A stretch of 64,000 nucleotides of DNA, from assembly GCF_034676705.1 (NCBI RefSeq), contig NZ_JAUCBS010000006.1, forward strand, positions 110,476-174,475, read 5' to 3'. The notes under the pieces were generated by a model, which worked only from the letters and a program-made list of their open reading frames with translations, searched no databases and was not told where the DNA came from. Within the stretch, counting starts at the first letter, position 1. Each line of letters starts with the position of its first letter. The stretch is from Gemmobacter sp. (GTDB lineage Bacteria; Pseudomonadota; Alphaproteobacteria; Rhodobacterales; Rhodobacteraceae). The position numbers were made by a program, and so were the translations under genes. Positions 1-8,239 of this stretch are shown here, in pieces.

Positions 1-2
1 TG

Positions 3-749
3 AACCATTCGGGCCGGTTCTTCAAGGTGAAAGGCCCGCTGAACGCCAGCCGCCCGCCGCAGGGCTACCCGGTGATCTTTCAGGCCGGGGCATCGGATCG
101 CGGCATGGAATTTGCCGGCGCCACCGCCGAGGTGGTGTTCGCCACCCAGTCGTTCGTCGAGGATGCGCTGGAGTTTTCCCGCAAGCTGCGCGACCAGGCC
201 GAGGCGGCGGGGCGCCCGCGCGATGCCCTGCGCATCCTGCTGGGGGTGTCGCCCATCATCGGCGACACCGAGGAAGAGGCCCATGCCATCATCGCCCGGC
301 TGGGCGAGATGGTGGATCCGGTCACCTCGATGCGGGTGCTGTCGGACCGGATCGGCACCGACCTTGGCCAGTTCGACCTGGACGGCCCGCTGCCCGACCT
401 GCCGCCCTCGACCATGATGCAGGGCCATGCCCGGGTGCTGCAAGCCATCGCCAAACGGCGCAACATGACCATCCGGCAGTTGCGCGATTATGCGGCGGTC
501 AGTTCCGGCCACCGGGTGGTGGTCGGCACGCCGGTGCAGGTGGCCGACGATCTGGAACACTGGTTCCGCAGCGGCGCCTGCGACGGCTTTGCCATCATGG
601 CGCCCTACATGCCGCAACCGTTCGAGGATTTCGTCGACAAGGTCGTGCCGATCCTTCAGGACCGCGGGCTGTTCCGCAAGGAATACGCCGGCACCACCCT
701 GCGCGACCATCTGGGGCTGGACCGGCCCGCCCATCCGGCTGCGGTCTGA
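3..749 (+). CDS. LLM-class flavin-dependent monooxygenase, NtaA/SnaA/DszA type (5' partial)
   Basis: The reading frame is open from the window edge, so the true start lies upstream; 248 C-terminal residues are visible. The stretch HSGRFFKVKGPLNASRPPQG followed by PVIFQAGAS is the typical mid-protein signature of nitrilotriacetate monooxygenase component A and its relatives. The C-terminal GTPVQVADDLEHWF and GFAIMAPYMP segments also match that subgroup of bacterial-luciferase-like TIM barrels. These enzymes use reduced FMN from a separate flavin reductase to oxygenate small organic substrates; no reductase gene is visible here. The gene ends 2 nt before the MDR oxidoreductase start, so it probably heads or belongs to the operon running to 6336. 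The family call is firm; the substrate is unknown. Confidence 0.85.
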   Translation, partial: NHSGRFFKVKGPLNASRPPQGYPVIFQAGASDRGMEFAGATAEVVFATQSFVEDALEFSRKLRDQAEAAGRPRDALRILLGVSPIIGDTEEEAHAIIARLGEMVDPVTSMRVLSDRIGTDLGQFDLDGPLPDLPPSTMMQGHARVLQAIAKRRNMTIRQLRDYAAVSSGHRVVVGTPVQVADDLEHWFRSGACDGFAIMAPYMPQPFEDFVDKVVPILQDRGLFRKEYAGTTLRDHLGLDRPAHPAAV

Positions 750-751
750 TC

Positions 752-1867
752 ATGGCCATGGTGATGCAGGCGGTGCTGCTGACCGGCCATGGCGGGCCCG
801 AGATGCTGCACTACCGCCAGGACGTGCCCCGCCCCACCGCCGGACCGGGCGAGGTGCTGGTGCGCCTGCGGGCGGCGGCGGTGAACAACACCGACATCGC
901 CACGCGCACCGCCTGGTATGCCCCCGCGCCGACCGATGGCGCGGATCAGGCCGATGCGCCCCGCATCGTCACCTTCAGCAAGCGCACGATCGACTTTCCC
1001 CGCATCCAGGGGGCAGGCGGCGCGGGGGTGATCGCGGCCGTGGGCCCCGGCGTGCCGGGCGACCGGGTGGGCCAGGTGGTGGTCGTCGATCCCTACCTGC
1101 GCGACCCTGCGCTGCCGCCTCCGGCGCAGCTGTCGGTCTTCATGGGCAGCGGCTGCGATGGCTGTTTTGCCGATTATGTCACGGTCCGGGCCGAAAATGC
1201 GCTGGCCATCCGCGCGCCGATGACCTTTGCCGAACTGGCCTGCCTGCCCGTCGCCTACCAGACCGCGCAGGAAATGGTCACGCGGGGCCGCATCGGCCCG
1301 GGCGACCGGGTGGTGGTCACTGGTGCATCGGGTGGGGTGGGGTTCGCCAACCTGCAACTGGCCAGGCTGCGCGGGGCCTCGGTTCTGGCCGTGGCCGGCG
1401 CCGACAAGCACGCCGCGCTGCGCGATCTGGGCGCCGATCAGGTGATCGGCCGCGATGCCGATGTGTCGGCGGCGGCCGAGGCGCTGTGGGGCGAACGCCC
1501 GGTGGATGTGGTGCTGGACGTGGCCGGCGGCCCGGCCTTTGGCAACCTGCTGCACAGCCTGCGGCGCGGCGGGCGGCTGGTCTGCGCCGGGGCCATCGCG
1601 GGCGCCATGGCCGACATCGACCTGCGCGTCGTCATCTACCGCGATCTGGAGATCCTGGGCGTTGGCACCTCGCAGCCGCAGGTGATGCAGGCGCTGCTGG
1701 ATCAGGCGGAAACCGGCAAGCTGCACCCGGTGATCAGCCATGTCCTGCCGCTGTCCGATCTGGCCAAGGCGCAGGCGCTGTTCCAGGCGAAATCCCATGT
1801 CGGCAAGATCGTGATCGACATTCACCGCGCGGCCGACACCGCCCTGCCCCAGCCCCTGGAAGGATGA
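752..1867 (+). CDS. Zinc-independent MDR oxidoreductase (quinone oxidoreductase-like)
   Basis: A 371-residue medium-chain dehydrogenase/reductase. The N-terminal GroES-like fold shows GEVLVRLRAAAVNNTDI, the NxxD pattern of quinone-oxidoreductase-type members. The Rossmann domain has TGASGGVGF near residues 190-198. No cysteine/histidine structural or catalytic zinc set is evident, which favours the zeta-crystallin/quinone oxidoreductase branch over classical alcohol dehydrogenase. It would use NAD(P)H to reduce, or NAD(P)+ to oxidise, a small carbonyl, enone or alcohol. In-frame ATGs at 752, 758 and 764 are all possible starts; the first is taken because it lies 2 nt after the preceding stop. 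It sits between a flavin monooxygenase and an isochorismatase-like hydrolase, which suggests a catabolic step. Substrate unknown. Confidence 0.85.
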   Translation: MAMVMQAVLLTGHGGPEMLHYRQDVPRPTAGPGEVLVRLRAAAVNNTDIATRTAWYAPAPTDGADQADAPRIVTFSKRTIDFPRIQGAGGAGVIAAVGPGVPGDRVGQVVVVDPYLRDPALPPPAQLSVFMGSGCDGCFADYVTVRAENALAIRAPMTFAELACLPVAYQTAQEMVTRGRIGPGDRVVVTGASGGVGFANLQLARLRGASVLAVAGADKHAALRDLGADQVIGRDADVSAAAEALWGERPVDVVLDVAGGPAFGNLLHSLRRGGRLVCAGAIAGAMADIDLRVVIYRDLEILGVGTSQPQVMQALLDQAETGKLHPVISHVLPLSDLAKAQALFQAKSHVGKIVIDIHRAADTALPQPLEG

Positions 1868-1871
1868 CCCG

Positions 1872-2408
1872 ATGCCCGGCCCGCATGACTGGCTGTTCGT
1901 GATCGACCTGCAACCGGGGTTCAGCAACCCCGCCAGCCCGTGGTTTTCGCCCGCGCTGGCGCCGGCGGCGGCCAATATCGCCCGGCTGGTGCCCGCCTTT
2001 GGCGACCGGGTGCTGTTTTCGCGCTTTGTCCCGCCGGCAGAGGTGGCCGGGGCCTGGCAGGCCTATTACCAGCGGTGGGCCTTTGCGCGGGATCCGGCGA
2101 ATGACTGGATGTGGCAGGTTGACCAGCCCTGGGGCGATTATCCCAGCATGGCCAGCCATACCCTGTCGAAATGGCTGCCCGAGGCGACGCGCCATTTCGA
2201 CCCGGCGGGCGAGGTGGTGATCTGCGGTGTATCCACCGATTGCTGCGTGCTGGCCACCGCGCTGGCAGCGGTGGACAGCGGCCAGCATTGTCGCGTGGTC
2301 GCCGATGCCTGCGCCGCCACGCCCGAACTGCACGCCGCCACGCTGGCCATCCTGAAGATGCGCGCGCCCATCCTGCGGCTGACCGATACGGCGACGGAAC
2401 TGGGATAG
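1872..2408 (+). CDS. Cysteine hydrolase, isochorismatase/nicotinamidase superfamily
   Basis: A 178-residue single-domain protein. The catalytic triad of the family is visible: Asp12 in VIDLQPGF, Lys100 in LSKWLP and Cys125 in GVSTDCCVLAT. Family members hydrolyse amides, vinyl ethers or ureides such as nicotinamide, isochorismate, N-carbamoylsarcosine, maleamate or biuret. In the company of a nicotinate-dehydrogenase-like molybdenum hydroxylase, an amidase role is attractive (for example on a maleamate-like ring-cleavage product), but the sequence alone does not prove it. The start is 4 nt after the preceding stop and the stop is 5 nt before the next ATG, so it is co-transcribed. Confidence 0.85.
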   Translation: MPGPHDWLFVIDLQPGFSNPASPWFSPALAPAAANIARLVPAFGDRVLFSRFVPPAEVAGAWQAYYQRWAFARDPANDWMWQVDQPWGDYPSMASHTLSKWLPEATRHFDPAGEVVICGVSTDCCVLATALAAVDSGQHCRVVADACAATPELHAATLAILKMRAPILRLTDTATELG

Positions 2409-2413
2409 GCGCC

Positions 2414-2908
2414 ATGGCAGATCAGGTCGCGTTCACGCTGAACGGTCGCGCGGTTGCCATACCGGCCGCCGGGACGCGCGCCCTGCTGGATGTGCTGCGC
2501 GGCGACTTTGGCCTGCATGGCCCGAAATACGGCTGCGGCCTGGCACAATGCGGCGCCTGCATGGTGCTGGTCGATGGCCAGCCCGCCCGCGCCTGCGTGC
2601 TGCGCACCGGCCGGGTTGCCGGCCGCCATGTCACCACGCTGGAGGGGCTGGCCGATCCGGCGACGGGCCGGCTGCACCCGGTCCAGCAGGGGTTCGTCCA
2701 GGCCGAGGGCGCGCAATGCGGCTATTGCCTGAACGGCATGGTGATGACCGCCGTCGCCCTGCTGGCCCGCGACCCTGACCCCGACGACGACCGCATCCGC
2801 GCCGCATTGCGCCACAACCTGTGCCGCTGCGGCACCCATCAGGAGATCATCGCCTCGGTCCGCCGGGCGGCGGTGCTGTTGGCCGAACAGCGGGCGGCAG
2901 CGCCATGA
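2414..2908 (+). CDS. [2Fe-2S] subunit of a molybdenum hydroxylase (NicA/CoxS type)
   Basis: A 164-residue iron-sulfur subunit of the xanthine dehydrogenase family. The N-terminal plant-type ferredoxin domain has KYGCGLAQCGACMVLVDG plus a further Cys (C-x4-C-x2-C...C). The C-terminal four-helix domain carries GAQCGYCLNGMVM and LCRCGTHQEI for the second cluster. It would relay electrons from the Mo centre of the next gene product. Its stop overlaps the next start (ATGA), consistent with translational coupling and a tight complex. No FAD subunit is encoded nearby, as in two-component nicotinate or isoquinoline dehydrogenases, where a cytochrome c replaces the flavin. The ATG at 2414 is chosen because a longer upstream reading would lie inside the hydrolase gene and lacks a ferredoxin-like N-terminus. 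Confidence 0.9.
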   Translation: MADQVAFTLNGRAVAIPAAGTRALLDVLRGDFGLHGPKYGCGLAQCGACMVLVDGQPARACVLRTGRVAGRHVTTLEGLADPATGRLHPVQQGFVQAEGAQCGYCLNGMVMTAVALLARDPDPDDDRIRAALRHNLCRCGTHQEIIASVRRAAVLLAEQRAAAP

Positions 2909-5900
2909 CCGGGGCATCCGCCGGCCATCTGACGATCTATGAGGATCGCCCCGCCGGCCGCGCGACCCATCTGCGCATCGGGGTCGATGGCTGTGCCACC
3001 GGCTTCAGCGGCCATGTCGATCTGGGCACCGGGATAGAAACCGCGCTGGCCCAGATCGTGGCCGAGGAACTGGATCTGCCGCTGGCCGCCGTGCGGATGG
3101 TGCTGGGCGATACGGCGCTGACCCACGATCAGGGGCCGACCATCGCGTCGGAAACCATCCAGATCACCGCCGTTCCGCTGCGGATTGCCGCGGCTCAGGC
3201 CCGGCTGGTGCTGCGCGACGCCGCTGCGCGGCGGCTGAACGTCGCCCTGGCCGACATCCGCAGCGACGATGGCCTGTTCCATGGCCCGCAAGGCAGCGTG
3301 GCCATTGCCGATCTGCTGGCAGGCCAGCTGCTGGACGTGGCGCTGGACACCGCCACGCCGACCAAGCCGGTGGCCGATTACCGCATCGTCGGTCAGCGGA
3401 CCGGCCGGCGCGATCTGGCCGACAAGGTGACTGGCGCCTTCAGCTTTGTCCACGATGTGACCGTGCCGGGCATGCTGCATGGCCATGTCATCCGCCCGCC
3501 TTATGCCGGGCGCGACAGCGGGCCGTTCATCGGCACCAGTTTGATCGGTTGGGACGAAAGTTCCGTCGCGCATCTGCCCGGTCTGGTTGCCATCGTGCGC
3601 GAGGCGGATTTTCTGGGCATCGTGGCCACCAGCGCCGAGGCGGCCCGCCAGATCGCCGAAACCCTGCGCGTCGACTGGCACCTGCCGCCGGACCTGCCGG
3701 ACATGGCCGACCTGTCCGGCACGCTGCGCAACCATCCCAGCACGCCCCGCGCGCTGGACCGCAGCGGCGACTTTGCCCGCGGCATGGCCGAAAGCGCGCG
3801 CACCCTGGCCCGAACCTATGTCTGGCCCTATCATGAACATGGCTCCATCGGGCCATCCTGCGCCATTGCCGACTGGGCGGGCGGCCGTCCCGTGGTCTGG
3901 AGCGGCAGCCAGAACCCCCATATGCTGCAAGGCGATCTGGCGCTGCTGATGGGGCTGGAGCCTGCGGCCGTGGAAATCCGGCGGTTGCAGGCCGCCGGCT
4001 GCTATGGCCGCAACTGCGCCGATGATGTCTGCGGCGATGCGCTGCTGCTGTCGCGGGCGGTGGGGCGGCCAGTGCGGGTGCAGCTGACGCGGGCGCAGGA
4101 ACATCTGTGGGAACCCAAAGGGGCCGCGCAGCTGATGGATGTGCAGGGCGGGCTAAGCGCGGCAGGCGATCTGCACGCCTATGCGCTGGACACCTGGTAT
4201 CCGTCGAACCGGGGGCCCAATCTGGCGCTGCTGCTGACCGGGCGGGTGCCGGCCGACCCCCGGCCGTCCGACATGGGCGACCGCACCTCGGTTCCGCCTT
4301 ACCGGGTGCCGCACAAGCGCATCACCGTGCATGACATGGCCCCCATCGTGCGCGCGGCCTGGATGCGCGGGGTTTCGGCCCTGCCCAACACCTTTGCGCA
4401 TGAAAGTTTCATCGACGAACTGGCGTGGGAGGCGCGCGAGGATCCGGTCGCCTTTCGCCTGCGCCATCTGGACGATCCGCGGCAGGCCGATCTGGTCCGC
4501 CGCACGGCCGAGGCCGGCGGCTGGCAGGGCCGCACCGGCCCCCGGCTGCGGCGCGAAGGGCGGATGGCCTATGGCCAGGGGTTTGCCTTTGCCACCTATG
4601 TGCATGGCACCTTTCCGGGCGTGGCCGCCGCCTCGGCCGCATGGGTCTGCGATGTCTCGGTGGATCTGGAAACCGGCGAGGTGCTGCTGAACCGCGTGTT
4701 GGTCGGGCAGGATCAGGGGCTGGTGATCAACCCCGATGGCGTGCGCCAGCAGATCCATGGCAACGTGATCCAGACCGCCAGCCGCGCCCTGCTGGAACAG
4801 GTGACGTTCGATGCCATCACGCCCACGCCGCGCAGCTGGGCCACCTATCCCATCCAGACCTTCGCGCAGGTGCCGCGCATCGACACGCTGCTGGTGGAAC
4901 GACCGGGCGACCCACCCTTGGGCGTGGGGGAAAGTGCGGCGGTGCCGGCGGCGGCGGCCATCGCCAATGCCATCTTCGACGCCACCGGCGTGCGCATGCG
5001 CGAGGCGCCGTTTACCCCCGAACGGATGCGCGCCGCCTTTGTTGCCGCCGGGATTGCGCCGGAACCCAGGCCCCCGCTGGCCCTGCCGGCGCCGGGCGTG
5101 GCAGGCTGGCGGCGGCATCTGTCGCCGGGCCGGCTGCTCGGGCTGGCCGGTGCCGTCACGCTGGGCACGCTGGCCTTGCCGCTGCACCGCGCCTTTCCGC
5201 CCACGCCCGCCCCCCCAGCCGCCACCTTTGCGCCCGAGGTGATCGAACGCGGGCGCCAGCTGTTTTCGGCAGGCGACTGCGCGGTGTGCCATACCAATCC
5301 GGGCGGCCTGCCCAATGCCGGCGGGCGGCCGATCGAAACCCCGTTCGGCACCGTCTATTCCACCAACCTGACGCCCGATCCCGACACCGGCCTTGGCCTG
5401 TGGTCCTATGAGGCGTTCAGCCGCGCCATGCGGCAGGGCATCAGCCGCGACGGGCACAACCTCTATCCGGCCTTTCCCTATACCGCCTTTGCCGGATTGG
5501 CCGAGGCCGACATGCTGGCGATCTATGCCTATGTCCAGACCTTGCCGGCGGTGCGCCAGCCCACCCCCGATGCGCAGATGCGCCCCGGGGCCAACATCCG
5601 GCTGGTCAATGCCGGCTGGAACCTGCTGTTCCACAAGACCGTGCCCGTGCAGGACGATCCCGGCCAGCCGGCCGACTGGAACCGGGGCCGCTATCTGGTG
5701 GAAACGGTGGGGCATTGCGGCGCCTGCCATACGCCTCGCAACCTGCTGGGGGCGGAAAAGGGCGGCGCGCTGGCCTATGCCGGGGCCGAGGTGCATGGCT
5801 GGTGGGCGCCCGCCCTTGGTGGTAGCGCGGCGCTGGCGCGGGGCTGGTCGCAGGACGGGTTCTACAGCTATCTGCGCGGCGGCCATGCGCCGGGGCTGTC

Positions 5901-6336
5901 CACCGCCTCGGGCCCGATGGCCGAGGTGATCCACGGCCTTCAGGCCCTGCCCGACAGCGATATCCGCGCCATGTCGGCCTATCTGGCCACCCTGTCGCCG
6001 CCACAGGCCGTGGCGCCGGCCCCGGTTCCCGAACCTGCGCAGCTGGCGCCATCGGCCATGTCGCGGCTGTTCTCCTCGGCCTGCGGCAGTTGCCACGAAC
6101 CCGCCTTTGCCGATGATTTCACCGCCGCGCTGCTGCCGCTGTCGCAGGCGCCGGCATTGCGGGCCCCCACGGCGGCCACCGTTCACAGCGTGCTGCGCGA
6201 CGGGCTGACCGCGCCGGCGGGCCTTGATCTGCGCGACATGCCCGCCTTCGGCGCCGAACTGGACGAACGGCAGATCGCCGATCTGGCCCGCTACCTGCGC
6301 CAGCGCTTTGCCCCCGACCTGCCGCCCTGGCCCTGA
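2905..6336 (+). CDS. Molybdopterin hydroxylase large subunit fused to a C-terminal tri-haem cytochrome c (NicB-like)
   Basis: A 1143-residue fusion. Residues about 1-735 are a xanthine-dehydrogenase-family Mo-cofactor domain, with PVRVQLTRAQEHLW and the active-site glutamate motif GVGESAAVPAAAAIANA. A basic stretch (WRRHLSPGR) and a hydrophobic segment LLGLAGAVTLGTLALPL (about 746-762) follow. Three CxxCH haem sites come next: CAVCH (about 792), CGACH (about 937) and CGSCH (about 1060). The cytochrome part resembles the membrane-anchored cytochrome subunits of gluconate or aldehyde dehydrogenases. The architecture matches nicotinate dehydrogenase NicB and isoquinoline oxidoreductase relatives, which hydroxylate N-heteroaromatics next to the ring nitrogen and pass electrons to the respiratory chain. 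No N-terminal Tat signal is apparent. Substrate unproven. Confidence 0.88.
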   Translation: MTGASAGHLTIYEDRPAGRATHLRIGVDGCATGFSGHVDLGTGIETALAQIVAEELDLPLAAVRMVLGDTALTHDQGPTIASETIQITAVPLRIAAAQARLVLRDAAARRLNVALADIRSDDGLFHGPQGSVAIADLLAGQLLDVALDTATPTKPVADYRIVGQRTGRRDLADKVTGAFSFVHDVTVPGMLHGHVIRPPYAGRDSGPFIGTSLIGWDESSVAHLPGLVAIVREADFLGIVATSAEAARQIAETLRVDWHLPPDLPDMADLSGTLRNHPSTPRALDRSGDFARGMAESARTLARTYVWPYHEHGSIGPSCAIADWAGGRPVVWSGSQNPHMLQGDLALLMGLEPAAVEIRRLQAAGCYGRNCADDVCGDALLLSRAVGRPVRVQLTRAQEHLWEPKGAAQLMDVQGGLSAAGDLHAYALDTWYPSNRGPNLALLLTGRVPADPRPSDMGDRTSVPPYRVPHKRITVHDMAPIVRAAWMRGVSALPNTFAHESFIDELAWEAREDPVAFRLRHLDDPRQADLVRRTAEAGGWQGRTGPRLRREGRMAYGQGFAFATYVHGTFPGVAAASAAWVCDVSVDLETGEVLLNRVLVGQDQGLVINPDGVRQQIHGNVIQTASRALLEQVTFDAITPTPRSWATYPIQTFAQVPRIDTLLVERPGDPPLGVGESAAVPAAAAIANAIFDATGVRMREAPFTPERMRAAFVAAGIAPEPRPPLALPAPGVAGWRRHLSPGRLLGLAGAVTLGTLALPLHRAFPPTPAPPAATFAPEVIERGRQLFSAGDCAVCHTNPGGLPNAGGRPIETPFGTVYSTNLTPDPDTGLGLWSYEAFSRAMRQGISRDGHNLYPAFPYTAFAGLAEADMLAIYAYVQTLPAVRQPTPDAQMRPGANIRLVNAGWNLLFHKTVPVQDDPGQPADWNRGRYLVETVGHCGACHTPRNLLGAEKGGALAYAGAEVHGWWAPALGGSAALARGWSQDGFYSYLRGGHAPGLSTASGPMAEVIHGLQALPDSDIRAMSAYLATLSPPQAVAPAPVPEPAQLAPSAMSRLFSSACGSCHEPAFADDFTAALLPLSQAPALRAPTAATVHSVLRDGLTAPAGLDLRDMPAFGAELDERQIADLARYLRQRFAPDLPPWP

Positions 6337-6343
6337 CGGCCCG

Positions 6344-6359
6344 GCGGGTTTCAGCCCGC
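6344..6359. terminator. Short GC hairpin between convergent genes
   Basis: GCGGG and CCCGC pair across a six-base loop in the 14-nt gap between the stop of the molybdenum hydroxylase gene and the oppositely oriented panC stop. The hairpin overlaps the panC stop codon. It could terminate transcription from either side, but there is no clear U-run, so the call is weak. Confidence 0.35.
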
Positions 6360-7199
6360 GGGCGCGACCTCCAGATTGTCGATCAGGCGCACGCCGTCCA
6401 GCCAGGCGGCCACCAGCAGCCGGGCCGGCGCATCGGGGGCGGCGGCGGGTTGCAGGTCGCTGTCGCGGCGGTATTCCAGATAATCCACCGGGCCAAGGCC
6501 CGCCGCGCGCAGCTGATCGCCCGCGTCGGCCAGCACCGCCGCCACCTGCGCGCCCTGCCGGATGCGGTCGGCCGCCTGCGCCAGCGTCTGGCGGATCACC
6601 GGCGCGCGGGCGCGGCTTTCGTCGCCCAGCCGCAGGTTGCGCGACGACATCGCCAGCCCGTCCGCCTCGCGCACCGTGGGGCAGCCGATGATGCGGGTCT
6701 TCAGATCCAGATCCTCGGCCAGCCGGCGCACCACCTGCAATTGCTGGAAATCCTTTTCGCCGAACATCGCCACATCGGCATCGGTCTGGATCAGCAGCTT
6801 GGTCACCACCGTGGCCACGCCATCGAAATGCCCGGGCCGGGCGGCGCCGCACAGCCCCTCGCTGACGCCGGACACCGAGATGTTGGTGGCAAAGCCCTGC
6901 GGATACATCTGGTCGCCGTCGGGCACATACAGCACATCGGCGCCAAAGGGTGCCAGCTTGGCCGCGTCCGACTGTTCGGTGCGTGGGTATTTCGCCAGAT
7001 CCTCGGGGTTGTTGAACTGCCTGGGGTTCACGAACAGCGTGACGATGACCCGTTCGGCATGGGCGCGGGCGGCGGTGACCAGGCTGAGGTGCCCGTCATG
7101 CAGCGCGCCCATGGTGGGCACCACCGCGATCCGTTCGCCGGCCCGGCGCCAGCTGGTGGTCAGGGCGCGCAGGCCCGATTTGGTGCGGATGATCTGCAT
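6351..7199 (-). CDS. panC: Pantoate--beta-alanine ligase
   Basis: A 282-residue enzyme that condenses pantoate and beta-alanine with ATP to make pantothenate, the CoA precursor. Diagnostic segments are PTMGALHDGHLSL (the HIGH-like nucleotide-binding loop), FVNPRQFNNPEDL, the FGEKDFQQL motif and the MSSRN loop. The start is the ATG at 7199, which overlaps the panB stop by one base (TGATG), so the two are translationally coupled. A longer reading upstream would run inside panB and is not panC-like. The product is cytoplasmic. The supply of beta-alanine is not encoded in this window. Confidence 0.97.
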   Translation of the reverse strand: MQIIRTKSGLRALTTSWRRAGERIAVVPTMGALHDGHLSLVTAARAHAERVIVTLFVNPRQFNNPEDLAKYPRTEQSDAAKLAPFGADVLYVPDGDQMYPQGFATNISVSGVSEGLCGAARPGHFDGVATVVTKLLIQTDADVAMFGEKDFQQLQVVRRLAEDLDLKTRIIGCPTVREADGLAMSSRNLRLGDESRARAPVIRQTLAQAADRIRQGAQVAAVLADAGDQLRAAGLGPVDYLEYRRDSDLQPAAAPDAPARLLVAAWLDGVRLIDNLEVAPAG

Positions 7200-8023
7200 C
7201 ACGTCCTCCCGTCGTCGTGAAACACATGTTCGGCGGCCGGAAAGGCGCGGGTGCGTACCTCGGCGGCATAGCTGGCAATGGCGCTGGCGGCATCGCTGGC
7301 CAGCTGGGCATAGCGTTTGACGAATTTCGGCCGGAAGGCGTCGAACAGCCCCAGCATGTCGTCGATCACCAGGATCTGGCCATCGCAATCGGCCGAGGCG
7401 CCGATGCCGATGGTGGGCACCGCAATGGTCCAGGTGATGCGGGCGGCCAGCGCGGCGGGCACCTTTTCCAGCACCACGGCAAAGGCCCCGGCCTCGGCCA
7501 CCGCCTGGGCATCGGCCAGCACGCGGTCGGCATCGCTGCCCTTGCCCTGCACCCGGTAGCCGCCCAGCGTGTGGATGGATTGCGGCGTCAGCCCGACATG
7601 GCCCATCACCGGAATGCCGCGCGCCACCAGAAAGCCGATGGTTTCGGCCATATGCGCGCCGCCTTCCAGCTTGACGGCCCCTGCACCGGTTTCCGCCATC
7701 AGCCGCGCCGCGTTGCGAAAGGCCTGCTGGGGGCTGTCTTCATAGCTGCCAAAGGGCATGTCGATGACCATCATGGCCCGTTCCAGACCACGCGCCACCG
7801 CCTGGCCATGCAGGATCATCATCTCCATCGTCACCGACAGGGTGGACGGCAGGCCATGCAGCACCATGCCCACGCTGTCGCCGACCAGCACCAGATCGCA
7901 GTCCCGGTCGGCCAGCCGGGCAACCGGCGTCGTATAGGCGGTCAGGCAGACCAGCGGCGCCCCACCCTTGCGCGCGCGGATATCGGCGGCGCCAAGGGCC
8001 TTGGTAGTGGCAGTCTGGCTCAA
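7199..8023 (-). CDS. panB: 3-methyl-2-oxobutanoate hydroxymethyltransferase
   Basis: A 274-residue enzyme that adds a hydroxymethyl group from methylene-tetrahydrofolate to 2-ketoisovalerate, the first committed pantothenate step. Hallmarks are LTAYTTPVARLAD, VLVGDSVGMVLHG, KLEGG, GHVGLTPQ and the GIGASADCDGQILV segment. There is no ATG near the expected N-terminus. The start is assigned to TTG at 8023 because GGGGAG lies about six bases upstream and the first residues (SQTATTKALG) fit the family. The gene is first of the panB-panC pair and divergent from the FecR-domain gene. Confidence 0.95.
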   Translation of the reverse strand: MSQTATTKALGAADIRARKGGAPLVCLTAYTTPVARLADRDCDLVLVGDSVGMVLHGLPSTLSVTMEMMILHGQAVARGLERAMMVIDMPFGSYEDSPQQAFRNAARLMAETGAGAVKLEGGAHMAETIGFLVARGIPVMGHVGLTPQSIHTLGGYRVQGKGSDADRVLADAQAVAEAGAFAVVLEKVPAALAARITWTIAVPTIGIGASADCDGQILVIDDMLGLFDAFRPKFVKRYAQLASDAASAIASYAAEVRTRAFPAAEHVFHDDGRT

Positions 8024-8069
8024 GTCACGCTCCCCAGGTTGACCTAACGTCACCCTGTAATGCGCTGCA

Positions 8070-8082
8070 TTGCAGAATGCAA
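8070..8082. promoter_or_regulatory. Palindrome in the panB / FecR divergent region
   Basis: TTGCA-GAA-TGCAA is a perfect 5-bp inverted repeat, 47 nt upstream of the panB start. It overlaps a second one (CTGCA-T-TGCAG) just to its left. A site like this in a divergent intergenic region could be an operator, but no matching regulator is identified here and the position relative to a promoter is not established. Confidence 0.3.
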
Positions 8083-8239
8083 CAGGAAAGAAAGATTGTT
8101 GCGCAATGACGGGAGGTGTCGGAATTACCTTGCCCGCAGAGCCGCCGGGACTGCGGCTGATCGCATGGCCATGGCAAGGATGGTTGACGAAACCGCCAGT
8201 CCCCGCAACGATGCCGGCCGGGGGCCAAAGGGGGGCGAC

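Noticed and set aside
4153..6852. 899-codon open frame on the minus strand opposite the molybdenum hydroxylase
   Set aside because: It is a by-product of high GC and codon bias; the composition (Gly/Arg/His-rich) is not protein-like and the plus strand carries clear domains.
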